From Bacteroidota bacterium (GTDB taxonomy: Bacteria > Bacteroidota > Ignavibacteria > Kapaibacteriales > HRBIN21), in contig JAUQPR010000003.1 in NCBI GenBank assembly GCA_030550275.1, positions 133,571 through 197,570 of the forward strand: a stretch of 64,000 bases of DNA. The letters are read 5' to 3'. Below the pieces are notes generated by a model. The model worked only from the letters and a program-made list of their open reading frames with translations, was not told where the DNA came from and did no database searches. The translations under genes and the position numbers were made by a program. This document shows positions 21,101 through 29,030 of the stretch, piece by piece (the stretch's first letter is position 1; each line of letters begins with the position of its first letter).

Positions 21101-22191
21101 TGCTGGGCATGGCAGTAGAGCCGCCCTTCCCAGACACACTTCGAGCGGACTGGGCTGTTGGGCTGGAGCTGCCCGCACTCCTTGCCGCGTGTGTGGAATC
21201 CCCTGCCCAGCTCTGCCTACGCAACACCGGAAATGTTGAGCTGCGTTGGGTGGAGCTGCAGCCGCTGGAGGGGCTCCCGCCGGAGGCGATTCCGCCGCTT
21301 TTGCCGCGAGTGCTCCCACCTGGGGAGCGATGGTGCATGCCGTTGCTGCTGCCGGGATTCCCTGCCGGTGCGGTGCGGATTCGGTTTGCCGGCGCCGTGG
21401 TCGCGGTGTTTTCGAACGGTGTTCGCGACTCCCTCGATACGCTTCGCTTTTCGCTTGCCGAAGAGCGCCAGGTTGCCTGGCAGCGGTGGAGCATCACAGC
21501 TCCGGGGGAGCCGCTGCGGGCGGAGCCGGGGTCAGTGGTGGAGCTTGTACTGGAAGGGCGCCTGCCCGTGCTCTCCGATGGGAGCGCCGAGGGGTATCTC
21601 TGCCTGCAGGCGCAGCCGAGGGTGTGGGAGCTATACCCGAGCGGGCTCCAGATGGAGATTGCCGGCAGCGGTGTTCCCGTCCGGATAGAGCAGCGCTCTC
21701 GGGAGGAGCTCTGCCTCGGTGTTCCCTCGCTGAGGCTCCCACCGGGGGACGTCCCGTGGCGGCTGCGCGTTCCTGTGCGGGTGTTCCTCGCACCGGAGGA
21801 GCTTGTAGAGGTTCCGGTGGCTGCCATGCCGATGCGGACCGAATGTGTGCTGGGCGACAGCGCTGTTCTTCGGCTATGGCAACCCGGAATCTGTGCCGAG
21901 CGGCTCCGGACGGTGCGGCTGCAGGAGGTGCCGGCGCTTGCTATTCGCCAACTCTTTCCGAATCCTGCGGCTGGGGAGTTCGCGGTGCTGCTGTGGAGTT
22001 CGCAGCCGCAGCCGGCGAAGGTGCAACTGTTCAGTGCCTACGGGGAGCTGTGTCGGGAGTGGGAGCTGCAGTGCCCTGCGGGCGAGTTTTTGCGTAAATT
22101 TGAACTACACGGGCTGCCGTCGGGGGTGTACTCCGTGCGGATCAGCGCGGCTGCAGGAATCCAGCATCACATGTTGGTCATCCAGTGGTGA
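18169..22191 (+). CDS. Large secreted protein: IgGFc-binding-like N-terminus, Hydin/choice-of-anchor-like repeats, T9SS sorting domain
   Basis: 1340 residues. The signal peptide ends near VQAMAQ (residue 25). Residues about 30-480 resemble the IgGFc-binding N-terminal domain: PVVVYVFNSFPTSTDAYTAI, STVVTFVP, GDMTGTVIRANKPIGVLSGH and DHLVEMLPPLSALGTRYITV. From about 570 to 1100 come four or more repeats of about 100 residues of Hydin/choice-of-anchor D type, each with a VDFG/VDWG-like start and GDTLRLPxxFRP. Residues about 1258-1340 (LFPNPAAGEFAV, then GLPSGVYSVRIS) form a T9SS type A sorting domain. It is therefore predicted to be exported by Sec and then T9SS to the surface. A related N-terminal domain occurs in the protein at 31026-33416. 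Ligand unknown. Confidence 0.82.
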   Translation: MSRQWATRCSVAGIGALLFVQAMAQVPRERPSMFAGTEFLVALMPNEIEQAGTVRLRIAVATKFPTTLSVRMPSSAAPLVYRLGANTIQWLAVPESLEVRRIEQPRPAAIELRSDAPVVVYVFNSFPTSTDAYTAIPVAHWGKDYVVVSLPNDHYTPRTGDTSVNRLRDLMLRRSQWMVIAAEDSTVVTFVPRVRTAGGKDAGVAQTVILHRGECYLVQADSTARGAGDMTGTVIRANKPIGVLSGHVRVGLPFGLPPETDTKDHLVEMLPPLSALGTRYITVPFAVGTGDLFRAVAVAPQTQLTVFGRSGNPVQVTLNAVGEVADFPFEAAPLLWVADKPFLLAQFMYSGIVSGSISIPFDPCMVVVPPLEQRVQQAHFMVPDTTLVGFPQFRQHWVNLLADSAAAARLRLNGQPVSGWQPVSAMPEFSFVRLQLLAGRTYELVCDTGGFVGTLYGVGYADSYGLVLGSSLLPADRAQDSRAPQIRAATGPCGVLNLSIRDDSSGLAFVAVIPESTWNYQWQLLRRSLYEYELRAWVQDSSQDAAILVEARDNAGNGARYRWQYWGERFQLVPSEVVFTALAPQDSLCTLVELRNTGRDTLRLTALSFRERRLRVGLALPVAVPPGATLQFPICVVPAGDTSSLADTVWLVGRCRVRAAVVVRATVELAELTGWGYDFGDVLVRSTAWGAVGWTNSGNVPTTAVGIRFRRTDVFAVDSAGFFPYRLRPGDTLRLPVQFRPVQRGGIEDTVVLYTASGLQVPVLLRGRGVAPVVQGMVVDWGRRRIGRQYDSVALLRNAGDVAAQLRVQSDSGDTAELLLSVPSPLQLQPGEERALPVAFRPLRRGTFRRAVRWEVEPGVQAPVELVLQGQGIAPELAARAVDFGTVRLQEFRDTVAAVFWIAGDAPLRLQQLWLEGADAAAFAVLTAPSLPLELSSGDTLRLPLRFRPSRLGAHRAHIVLQHDGAPPYATDTLWVELLGMAVEPPFPDTLRADWAVGLELPALLAACVESPAQLCLRNTGNVELRWVELQPLEGLPPEAIPPLLPRVLPPGERWCMPLLLPGFPAGAVRIRFAGAVVAVFSNGVRDSLDTLRFSLAEERQVAWQRWSITAPGEPLRAEPGSVVELVLEGRLPVLSDGSAEGYLCLQAQPRVWELYPSGLQMEIAGSGVPVRIEQRSREELCLGVPSLRLPPGDVPWRLRVPVRVFLAPEELVEVPVAAMPMRTECVLGDSAVLRLWQPGICAERLRTVRLQEVPALAIRQLFPNPAAGEFAVLLWSSQPQPAKVQLFSAYGELCREWELQCPAGEFLRKFELHGLPSGVYSVRISAAAGIQHHMLVIQW

Positions 22192-22196
22192 GGAAG

Positions 22197-23039
22197 ATGC
22201 GTCGGGGAGCCATCATTGCTGCTGCGTTGCTGGTAGGGGGAAGCTGGGCTCTGGCGCAGCAGGAGCCGAGCCCGTTGGCACCGGAGGTTGTGCCGCCGCG
22301 AGTATTTATCGGACCTGCGGTGGGGTATAACCGGAGCTTCCATCCCGCCAACATCGCCTCGTTTGCAGCGCAGGCGGAGTGCCCAGTGTTCCGTAACAGT
22401 TCGGCAAACGGCTTCTTCCTTGGGGCAACAGGCGAGATCATCCTGGGCGATCCGCGGAGTTCGCGGTCCTCGATCATCGTGCGGCTGGTGTTCGACAATC
22501 TTCCTGCAACCTTCAAGGAAGCCGGGGGAGCCTACCCCAGCCGCATTCCGGTGACCATAGGCGGACAGGATACAACGGTCATCATCAACACCTCCACGCA
22601 GCATGTGCTCTCGGTGAGCTACTACGCGCTCAACGCCGAGGTGCTCTACCGCTTGGATATCGGGGCTATCCCGCTCGGCGTTGTGGTGGGTCCTACCTTT
22701 GGGGTTCCCGTGCGGGCGACCTTGCAGCAGCGGTATGAGCTGGTGGAGCCGGAGTTTGTGGACATCGGAGGGCGCCGCTACTACGTGCAGTTCGAGCCGG
22801 ACCCCAACTACAGGTACGAGAACAACGGTCGCACGATCATCATCCGCGACGGGGATATCGAGGAGCGTACAGGGCTGCGCGTGGGGATAAAAGCGGGGCT
22901 GCAGTACGAACTCACGCTCGGGCGCTGGCGCGTGATGCCGGGCATGTTCTACAATTTCGCTATCACAAAGGTCACCAGGCGGGAGAACTGGCGGGCAAAT
23001 GCCCTGCAGCTCGGAGTGGATTTCCGTACGGCGTTTTAG
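22197..23039 (+). CDS. Outer-membrane beta-barrel-like protein, unknown function
   Basis: 280 residues. MRRGAIIAAALLVGGSWALA is a signal peptide. The mature protein alternates short beta strands with polar loops (FIGPAVGYNRSF, GFFLGATGEIIL, LGVVVGPTFGVPV, LRVGIKAGLQYEL) and ends ALQLGVDFRTAF, with the terminal Phe typical of outer-membrane barrels. A Cys lies near residue 65. Two in-frame GTG codons at 22185 and 22188 precede the chosen ATG at 22197; either would overlap the previous stop. It follows the T9SS protein without a gap and precedes a terminator, so the pair forms the end of the unit. Confidence 0.7.
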   Translation: MRRGAIIAAALLVGGSWALAQQEPSPLAPEVVPPRVFIGPAVGYNRSFHPANIASFAAQAECPVFRNSSANGFFLGATGEIILGDPRSSRSSIIVRLVFDNLPATFKEAGGAYPSRIPVTIGGQDTTVIINTSTQHVLSVSYYALNAEVLYRLDIGAIPLGVVVGPTFGVPVRATLQQRYELVEPEFVDIGGRRYYVQFEPDPNYRYENNGRTIIIRDGDIEERTGLRVGIKAGLQYELTLGRWRVMPGMFYNFAITKVTRRENWRANALQLGVDFRTAF

Positions 23040-23063
23040 CGGGCGCCTCATAGACTGGATGGG

Positions 23064-23104
23064 GCATTCGGGGTCCTGGCGTACAGGACCCGAATGCTTT
23101 TTAG
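23064..23104 (+). terminator. Rho-independent terminator
   Basis: The 5' arm GCATTCGGGGTCCTG pairs with CAGGACCCGAATGC across the loop gcgta, with a single bulged G, and is followed by TTTTT. It is the only strong intrinsic terminator I found in the window. It ends the response regulator/IgGFc/barrel unit and sits only about 20 bases before the HIT gene. Confidence 0.88.
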
Positions 23105-23125
23105 CACCCTGACCGAAGGTTGGCG

Positions 23126-23629
23126 ATGGAGCGGCTGTGGGCACCGTGGCGGGCGCAGTATGTTGCCTCGTTTACGCGCGCAGACCAGATGTCGGAGTGC
23201 TTTCTGTGTGCGGCGGCAAAGAGTGCTCGGGAGCACGATCGGGAGTTGCTCGTCGTAGCGCGGTGGGAGAGCTGCTTTGCGCTGCTCAATCGCTACCCCT
23301 ACAACAGCGGGCATGTCATGGTGGCTCCCTATCGGCACGTGGGGGAGATGGAGGAGCTGGCGGATGCGGAGCTGTGCGAGCTGATGGTGCGGGTGCGCGA
23401 GGTGTTGCGCGCGCTCAAGTCCGAGCTCTCCCCACACGGGTTCAATGTTGGGCTCAACCTTGGACGAGCTGCCGGAGCGGGGCTGCCGGAGCATCTGCAT
23501 ATCCATATTGTCCCGCGCTGGCACGGGGATACGAACTTCATGCCGGTGCTGGCGGAGGTCAAGGTGGTCTCGCAGGCGTTAGAGGAGGTGTATGAGCGAC
23601 TGCACGCGGCGCTCCACGGAGGGTCGTAG
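23126..23629 (+). CDS. HIT family nucleotide hydrolase/phosphorylase
   Basis: Histidine-triad protein of 167 residues. The catalytic triad is HLHIHIVPRW near residue 135. The opening MERLWAPWRAQYV and the CFLC pair near residue 25 match the Ap4A phosphorylase-like HIT branch found in many bacteria, where Cys residues can bind zinc. Likely acts on AMP-linked or diadenosine nucleotides in the cytoplasm. ATG at 23126 is chosen over the in-frame TTG at 23120 on the family N-terminus. Its 3' end overlaps rsmA by 38 bases. There is hardly room for a promoter between it and the terminator upstream. Confidence 0.92.
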   Translation: MERLWAPWRAQYVASFTRADQMSECFLCAAAKSAREHDRELLVVARWESCFALLNRYPYNSGHVMVAPYRHVGEMEELADAELCELMVRVREVLRALKSELSPHGFNVGLNLGRAAGAGLPEHLHIHIVPRWHGDTNFMPVLAEVKVVSQALEEVYERLHAALHGGS

Positions 23630-24470
23630 CATACGAGCGCGCAAGCGGTGGGGACAGCATTTCCTGACGTCGGTCTCGGCGGCGCGGCGGATTGTGGAGC
23701 TTCTGGGGGCAACGGCGGAAGAGGTGGTGCTGGAGATTGGTGCCGGGACGGGATTTTTGACCCAGTTTCTGCTGCCGTGCTGTCGGGAACTGGTGGCGGT
23801 GGAGATCGATCCCCGCTGCATTGAGCATCTTCGCGAGCGCTTCCCCGCAGAGCAGTTCCCGCGGCTCCGTCTGGTGCACCAAGATGTGCTGGAGTTTGAC
23901 CTGGAGTCCCTTGCCAGGGAGGCGCTGGAGCGGACGGGACGGAAGCTGTTGGTGGTGGGGAATTTGCCGTACAATATCAGCTCGCCGCTGCTGTTTCGGC
24001 TCTTTGCGCACGCACGCTGGCTTGGGCGCGCGGTGATCATGCTCCAGCGGGAGGTTGCCTTGCGATTGGTGGCATCGCCGGGGACGCCCGAGTACGGAAT
24101 TCCCACGGTGGCGTGCTGGGCGGTGGCGCGGGCGCGAATGCGCTTCCAACTGCCTCCACGCATGTTTTCGCCGCCGCCGGCAGTGGTCTCTGCTGTGGTT
24201 TCGCTGGAGTTCTTGGAGGATGGGTGGACCGGTGTGGAGTACGAGGGCTTTCTTGCATTTTTGCATGCAGCCTTCGGACAGCGGCGCAAGCAACTGCGGA
24301 ATGCGCTCCGGCATTGGCTTGAACAGCAGTGCGGGAGCTGGCAGCACGGCGAGGAGTTGCTTGCCCACGCAGGGATTCCTCTGGACCGCCGCGCCGAGCA
24401 GCTTGCACCGCACGAGCTGGCACGCATCTATCGCACGGTAACAGAGGGGAAGCTGGTCGGGACACGTTGA
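23592..24470 (+). CDS. rsmA: 16S rRNA (adenine1518-N6/adenine1519-N6)-dimethyltransferase
   Basis: KsgA/RsmA dimethylates two adenosines in helix 45 of 16S rRNA during 30S maturation. 292 residues with the N-terminal RKRWGQHFL, SAM-binding VVLEIGAGTGFLT, AVEIDPRC, and the catalytic NLPYNISSPL motif. The C-terminal helical domain is present. The start ATG lies inside the HIT gene in another frame. The stop TGA shares one base with the ATG of the PAP2 gene. Confidence 0.96.
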   Translation: MSDCTRRSTEGRSIRARKRWGQHFLTSVSAARRIVELLGATAEEVVLEIGAGTGFLTQFLLPCCRELVAVEIDPRCIEHLRERFPAEQFPRLRLVHQDVLEFDLESLAREALERTGRKLLVVGNLPYNISSPLLFRLFAHARWLGRAVIMLQREVALRLVASPGTPEYGIPTVACWAVARARMRFQLPPRMFSPPPAVVSAVVSLEFLEDGWTGVEYEGFLAFLHAAFGQRRKQLRNALRHWLEQQCGSWQHGEELLAHAGIPLDRRAEQLAPHELARIYRTVTEGKLVGTR

Positions 24471-25453
24471 TGGAATACCGCACGCGCACAGCCTTCCACC
24501 CTGTGGAACGTCGGCGGTGGAAGGGGGGGTGGCTTTGGTCGCACTTACGGCTGTATGACCTCTACACGCTGGCGATCGTGGCAATCTACTCTGTGCTGGC
24601 GATAGCGCTGTATCCGGCGGTGGAGGATGCCACTTTCTGGCTGCTGCTCAACGGAGTGGTGAGCATGTTGGTGCTCCTGCTGGCATGGGCGGACCGACCG
24701 GGTGCGCCGGCGTGGATTCGCTGGGCGCATTGGTTCTACCTGGTGCCCACCATCTACCTGATGTACCAGCAGGTGCACGCGTACGTCCCCGTCGTCAATC
24801 CCAAGCTCTACGATGACCTGCTCATCCGTTGGGATTATGCCCTCTTCGGCGTGCACCCAACGCACTGGATCGCCCGCTTTGCCCACCCGGTGCTGACGGA
24901 GTACTTGCAAACGGCGTACATGCTGTTCTACTTCCTCCCGCTGATATGCGCTGCGGAGCTTTTCCGGCAGCGGCGGGTGGAGGCGTTGATGATGCTGGCG
25001 CGGACGCTGGCGTTTGGCTTCTACGTGTCGTACCTGTGCTACTTCGCACTGCCTGCGATTGGACCGCGTTTCACGTTGCATGAGTTCGCCCAGCTCGACG
25101 AAGAGCTCCCCGGCGTGTGGTTGACACCGATCTGGCGAGCCTACGTCAATGCCGGTGGGGGAATCTCGGCGGGGGCAGAGCAGCCCGAGCGCTCCGTGCA
25201 TCGGGATTGCATGCCGAGCGGACATACGATGATGACGCTGCTGACCGTGGTGTTGGCATTCCGCTTTCGGGTCCGCGTGCGCTGGGTATTGGCGGTATTG
25301 GGAGCAAGCTTGATTGTGGCAACGGTCTATTTGCGCTACCACTACGTTGTGGACCTGTTGGCAGGAGGGGTGTGCGCGCTGATGGTGCTGTGGGCTGAGC
25401 CTCGGCTTGCCCGCTGGATTGAACAGCGTTTGCTGCCGCGCGCAGAGCAATGA
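24470..25453 (+). CDS. Membrane PAP2-family phosphatase, inositol-phosphoceramide-synthase-like
   Basis: 327 residues with about six membrane helices. The PAP2 catalytic pieces are at the C-terminal half: CMPSGHTMMTL (SGH) and LRYHYVVDLLAGG (His-x-x-x-Asp), which fits the PAP2_3/Aur1-like branch acting on lipid phosphates or lipid head-group transfer. The N-terminal 30 residues are basic and cytoplasmic. The ATG at 24470 overlaps the rsmA stop by one base, and its own stop overlaps the next start as ATGA. Substrate unknown; a role in sphingolipid or undecaprenyl-phosphate metabolism is inference. Confidence 0.83.
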   Translation: MEYRTRTAFHPVERRRWKGGWLWSHLRLYDLYTLAIVAIYSVLAIALYPAVEDATFWLLLNGVVSMLVLLLAWADRPGAPAWIRWAHWFYLVPTIYLMYQQVHAYVPVVNPKLYDDLLIRWDYALFGVHPTHWIARFAHPVLTEYLQTAYMLFYFLPLICAAELFRQRRVEALMMLARTLAFGFYVSYLCYFALPAIGPRFTLHEFAQLDEELPGVWLTPIWRAYVNAGGGISAGAEQPERSVHRDCMPSGHTMMTLLTVVLAFRFRVRVRWVLAVLGASLIVATVYLRYHYVVDLLAGGVCALMVLWAEPRLARWIEQRLLPRAEQ

Positions 25454-26568
25454 GCAAGGGCTACCAAATTCTCCGCTGCGATCTCCGCCCCCAGGCGGAG
25501 GAGCTGCTCCCGCAGCTTTTGCAGGCGGCCGAGCGGGTGCTGCGCAGTGGACGGTACATCTTAGGGGCTGAGCTGGAGGCGTTCGAGCGGGAGTTTGCCG
25601 AATTTCTCGGCGTGCGATACGCCGTTGGGGTTGCCTCTGGCACGGAGGCACTCTTTCTGGCGTTGCGTGCTGTGGGGATAGGGCACGGGGATGAGGTCAT
25701 TGCTCCTGCGTTTACGGCGATCCCCACGGTAGCGGCAATCCTGATGAGCGGTGCCCGCCCTGTGCTGGTGGATATTGACCCGCAGACGTACACACTGGAC
25801 CCGGCGCTGGTGGCAGCGGCACTCTCCGAGCGCACTCGGGCAATTGTGGTGGTACATCTGTTCGGGCAGAGCGCGGAGATGGAGCCGTTGCTCAGGCTTG
25901 CTGCCGATGCCGGGGTGGTCCTGATTGAGGATGCTGCGCAGGCGCACGGCAGTAAGCACCATGGGCGGATGCTCGGCACCTTCGGACGCATGGGATGCTT
26001 CAGCTTCTACCCGACAAAGAACCTGGGTGCCTACGGTGATGCGGGCATGGTGGTGACGGATGATGCAGAGCTTGCTGAACGGCTCCGATTGCTGCGCAAC
26101 TATGGGCAGGTGTCGCCGTATCGCTCTGTGCTGTGTGGGATCAACAGCCGCTTGGACGAGCTCCAGGCTGCTTTTCTGCGGGTGAAGCTGCCGTACTTGA
26201 TGGGCTGGAATCAGCGCCGTGCACGGTTGGCGCAGCTGTATCAGGAGCTGCTGCAGATTCCGCAGATTCGCCATCCGGTGGTGCGCCCCTACAACGAGGT
26301 GAATTGGCACGTCTACGTGGTGCGGGCAGAGCAGCGCGATCGGCTCTGGGAGTACCTGGAGGCACACGGCATCCAGGCGAACGTGTACTACCCCGTCCCG
26401 ATTCACCTGCAGGAGGTGTACCGGTTTTTGGGATACCGCGAAGGGGATTTTCCCCACTCCGAAGCGGCAGCCCAAGAGGTGCTCGCGTTGCCGATGTTTC
26501 CGGAATTGGAGGAAGCCCAGGTGGAGATGGTCGCGGCAGCCATTCGGCGCTTCTACGGATATGCCTGA
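25450..26568 (+). CDS. DegT/DnrJ/EryC1/StrS family sugar aminotransferase
   Basis: PLP-dependent enzyme, 372 residues, that usually transaminates nucleotide-linked ketosugars for surface polysaccharides. Features are GVASGTEALFLALRAVGIG, DEVIAPAFTAIPTVAAI, LIEDAAQAHGS and FYPTKNLGAYGDAGM, with the PLP lysine near residue 190, then NSRLDELQAAFL. Start ATG overlaps the PAP2 stop (ATGA). A glycosyltransferase follows after 12 bases, so the two may serve one glycan pathway. Confidence 0.93.
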   Translation: MSKGYQILRCDLRPQAEELLPQLLQAAERVLRSGRYILGAELEAFEREFAEFLGVRYAVGVASGTEALFLALRAVGIGHGDEVIAPAFTAIPTVAAILMSGARPVLVDIDPQTYTLDPALVAAALSERTRAIVVVHLFGQSAEMEPLLRLAADAGVVLIEDAAQAHGSKHHGRMLGTFGRMGCFSFYPTKNLGAYGDAGMVVTDDAELAERLRLLRNYGQVSPYRSVLCGINSRLDELQAAFLRVKLPYLMGWNQRRARLAQLYQELLQIPQIRHPVVRPYNEVNWHVYVVRAEQRDRLWEYLEAHGIQANVYYPVPIHLQEVYRFLGYREGDFPHSEAAAQEVLALPMFPELEEAQVEMVAAAIRRFYGYA

Positions 26569-26580
26569 GCCACGAAAGCG

Positions 26581-27729
26581 ATGCGGTGGGCGCTGCTGTC
26601 GCAGGTGTGGGTAGAGGAAGCCGAAGGCACGGTCACCGGCTCCAGCGTCCAGGTGTACTACTTGGCGCAGGAGCTGGTGCGCCGCGGGGAGGAGGTGCTG
26701 GTGCTGCTCTCGGGGCATCGGCGGGCGTGGGAGCGCACGGAGGGGCGACTTCGACTGGTTTCGCTTCCGGCGCACTCGGCAGGGCTGTGGGGATGGTTGC
26801 AGCCACGCTGGCAGCGCGATGCAGAGGCGGTGCTGCGCGCGTTTCGTCCGGATGTGGTCTACCAACGGGGGAAGCTGCCCGAGACTGTCCTGGCAGCTCG
26901 GTATGTGCAGCGCTCAAGGGCGGTGTTTGTCTGGAGCAGCAATGCCGATAACAGCGCCTATCGGTGGAAGTACGTGCGCAAGCGCTTGCGCTGGCGACGC
27001 CGCCCATGGTGGATGCTGCCGCTGCGGCTTGCGGAAGCCGCTGTCGCCGATCTCCTCATCGAACGAGCGCTGCAGCGAGCCCACCTCCTCTTGGCGCAGA
27101 CTCACCATCAGCGACGGACGCTGGAACTGGTGCTGAAACGGAAGGCATATCTTGTGGGCTCTGGGCATCCGCTGCCGCCACCACCGCGTTCCAAGCCCTC
27201 CCCTCCGGCAGTGCTATGGCTGGCGAATGTCACCCCAATGAAACGCCCGCACCTCTTTGTGCGCCTTGCTCGGGCGCTGCAGGGAAGTGGTGCCCATTTT
27301 CTTATGGCGGGTGCGGCACCAGATCGGCACCTCTTGGAGGCAGTGCTCCAGGATGCCGATGGGCTGCCGAACTTCCGCTACGTTGGGGCGGTACCGTTTC
27401 TGCAGACCGCGGAGCTCTTTGCTCAGGCGTCGCTGTTTGTGCTCACCTCGGAGTTTGAGGGGCTTCCCAACACGCTCATTCAAGCGTGCCTGCACGGCGT
27501 TCCGGTCATCAGCCTTGGGAACGACCCTGACGGGATACTCTCGCGGTACGGTGTGGGCGAAGTGGTTGCGGATGAGCATGCGCTCGTCCGCAGTGTTGCA
27601 TCCTGGCTTGCCGATGAGGAGCGCCGCCACCGCGCAGCAGAACGGGCGTATCAGTTGGCGTGTGAGCGCTTCGATATCGCTCGCGTTGTCGGGCAGCTTA
27701 TGGAGCTGGTTGAGCAAGCCCTTCACTGA
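26581..27729 (+). CDS. Family 4 (GT-B) glycosyltransferase
   Basis: 382 residues with the two-Rossmann GT-B layout. The N-terminal acceptor domain begins MRWALLSQVW with GSSVQVYYLAQELVRRG. The C-terminal donor domain shows PAVLWLANVTPMKRPHLFVR, FRYVGAVPFLQTAELFAQAS and SEFEGLPNTLIQACLHGVPV, where the Glu-x7-Glu motif of GT4 enzymes is partly kept (the second acidic residue is replaced by Gln). Last gene of the HIT-rsmA-PAP2-DegT unit. Its 3' end overlaps the convergent speE by 32 bases. Donor and acceptor unknown. Confidence 0.88.
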   Translation: MRWALLSQVWVEEAEGTVTGSSVQVYYLAQELVRRGEEVLVLLSGHRRAWERTEGRLRLVSLPAHSAGLWGWLQPRWQRDAEAVLRAFRPDVVYQRGKLPETVLAARYVQRSRAVFVWSSNADNSAYRWKYVRKRLRWRRRPWWMLPLRLAEAAVADLLIERALQRAHLLLAQTHHQRRTLELVLKRKAYLVGSGHPLPPPPRSKPSPPAVLWLANVTPMKRPHLFVRLARALQGSGAHFLMAGAAPDRHLLEAVLQDADGLPNFRYVGAVPFLQTAELFAQASLFVLTSEFEGLPNTLIQACLHGVPVISLGNDPDGILSRYGVGEVVADEHALVRSVASWLADEERRHRAAERAYQLACERFDIARVVGQLMELVEQALH

Positions 27730-28585
27730 TGAGCTCCTGGACGAAGCCAGGAAGCGCGAACGCTGCCCGATGGAGCTCGGCGGTGTAATAGCGGAGTTTG
27801 CCGCTTAGGCACTCCATGCGCTGCTGGGCGTTGGTGGGGGAGAAGTCCTCCAAGGGATGGTAGTGCCGGGAGGCAAGGGTGAAGGACCATATGCCTGTGG
27901 GGTAGGTGGGGATTGGCGCCAGGTAGCTGGCAACGTGGCGGAACAGGGGGCGTAAGAGCCGGTGGACCCGAGGAAGGGTTTGGCAATAGACGGGGTGCAG
28001 GGGGGATTCCGATTGCAGCGCCAGCACGCCCGTGGCGTGGAGTACGCGCTGGCACTCGCTGTAGAAGGCTTCGCCGAAGAGGCTCTCGGCAATTCCGGTG
28101 GGGTCGGTGGAATCAACGAACACTGCGTCGTAGAAGCCCGAAGGAGCAGAGCGGACAAATTCCGCACCATCGGCGTGATGCAGGTGGACGCGTGGGTCGG
28201 AAAACCCAGCGGCAACGGTGGGGAAGTAGGACTGCGCAACGGCAATGACGCGGGGGTCGATCTCTACGAGATCAACGTGCTCGATCGAGGGATGGCGGAG
28301 AACTTCGCGGACCGTTCCGCCATCGCCGCCGCCGATGACAAGCACTCTTCGAGGGGACGGTAGCAGGAAGAGGGCAGGATGCACCAGCATCTCGTGGTAG
28401 ATGAACTCATCCCACTCGGTGAGCATGACCATGCCGTCGAGCAGGAGCATGCGCCCGAAGACCGGACTCTGCACAACGCAGATGTGTTGAATGCCGCTGT
28501 GCTCGCAATGCAACAGGGCATCCAGGCTGGTGGTCAACCCGGCTCCATGGCTAAAAAATTCGGAAAAGCGCAGTTCTCCACCCAC
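27698..28585 (-). CDS. speE: Polyamine aminopropyltransferase (spermidine synthase)
   Basis: Transfers an aminopropyl group from decarboxylated SAM to putrescine or a related amine. 295 residues: LLLDGMVMLTEWDEFIYHEM, RVLVIGGGDGGTVREVL, VEIDPRVI and FVDSTDPTGIAESLF are the substrate and dcSAM motifs. The frame is open upstream but non-homologous there. GTG at 28585 (protein VGGELRFSEFF) is chosen because an AGGA lies 8 bases upstream and the family's N-terminal beta domain begins there. It lies 43 bases after speD, so the two form a decarboxylated-SAM-using pair. Whether the acceptor is putrescine or agmatine is not decidable here. Confidence 0.93.
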   Translation of the reverse strand: MGGELRFSEFFSHGAGLTTSLDALLHCEHSGIQHICVVQSPVFGRMLLLDGMVMLTEWDEFIYHEMLVHPALFLLPSPRRVLVIGGGDGGTVREVLRHPSIEHVDLVEIDPRVIAVAQSYFPTVAAGFSDPRVHLHHADGAEFVRSAPSGFYDAVFVDSTDPTGIAESLFGEAFYSECQRVLHATGVLALQSESPLHPVYCQTLPRVHRLLRPLFRHVASYLAPIPTYPTGIWSFTLASRHYHPLEDFSPTNAQQRMECLSGKLRYYTAELHRAAFALPGFVQELISEGLAQPAP

Positions 28586-28628
28586 CTGTACCGTCCTAGG
28601 CGATACGCACGACCACAGGGGAGCGCGG

Positions 28629-29030
28629 CTACGGCGCAACCGCGAGCGTTTCTGCTGCAAGAGGCTTATGGGAGACCGGCTCACGGAAAAGACCGCGCTT
28701 GAGCTCCATGCAAGAGCTGCTGCGGGCATGGAGCTCCTGTTGCAGGTACTCGGCGATCGTCCACGGATCGATGCGCTCCCCACACGTGAAGACGTCAACG
28801 GCGGCGTAGCCGTATTCAGGCCACGTGTGGATGGCAACGTGGGATTCCGCAATGACCACCACACCGCTGACGCCGTGCGGACTAAAGGTGTGGAAGGTGT
28901 GGGAGACGATCGTGGCGCCCGAGCGCCGAGTTGCCTCTACCAGGATATCCCGAATCCGCTCCTCGGAGTTGAGCACCTCGGGATCGCACTGGTAGAGTTC
29001 GATGAGAATCTGCCTTCCAAGTGCCTGCAT
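28629..29030 (-). CDS. speD: S-adenosylmethionine decarboxylase proenzyme
   Basis: Pyruvoyl enzyme that makes decarboxylated SAM for speE. 133 residues, bacterial class 1B type. The self-cleavage site is IAESHVAIHTWPE: cleavage between Glu62 and Ser63 turns Ser63 into pyruvate. VDVFTCG carries the conserved Cys. Start: ATG at 29045 is in frame, but GGAGGGG lies between it and ATG at 29030 at ideal spacing, so 29030 is used (protein MQALGRQILIELYQC). It is preceded by a leader of about 260 nt. The C-terminal tail after the conserved core is about 20 residues. Confidence 0.96.
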   Translation of the reverse strand: MQALGRQILIELYQCDPEVLNSEERIRDILVEATRRSGATIVSHTFHTFSPHGVSGVVVIAESHVAIHTWPEYGYAAVDVFTCGERIDPWTIAEYLQQELHARSSSCMELKRGLFREPVSHKPLAAETLAVAP

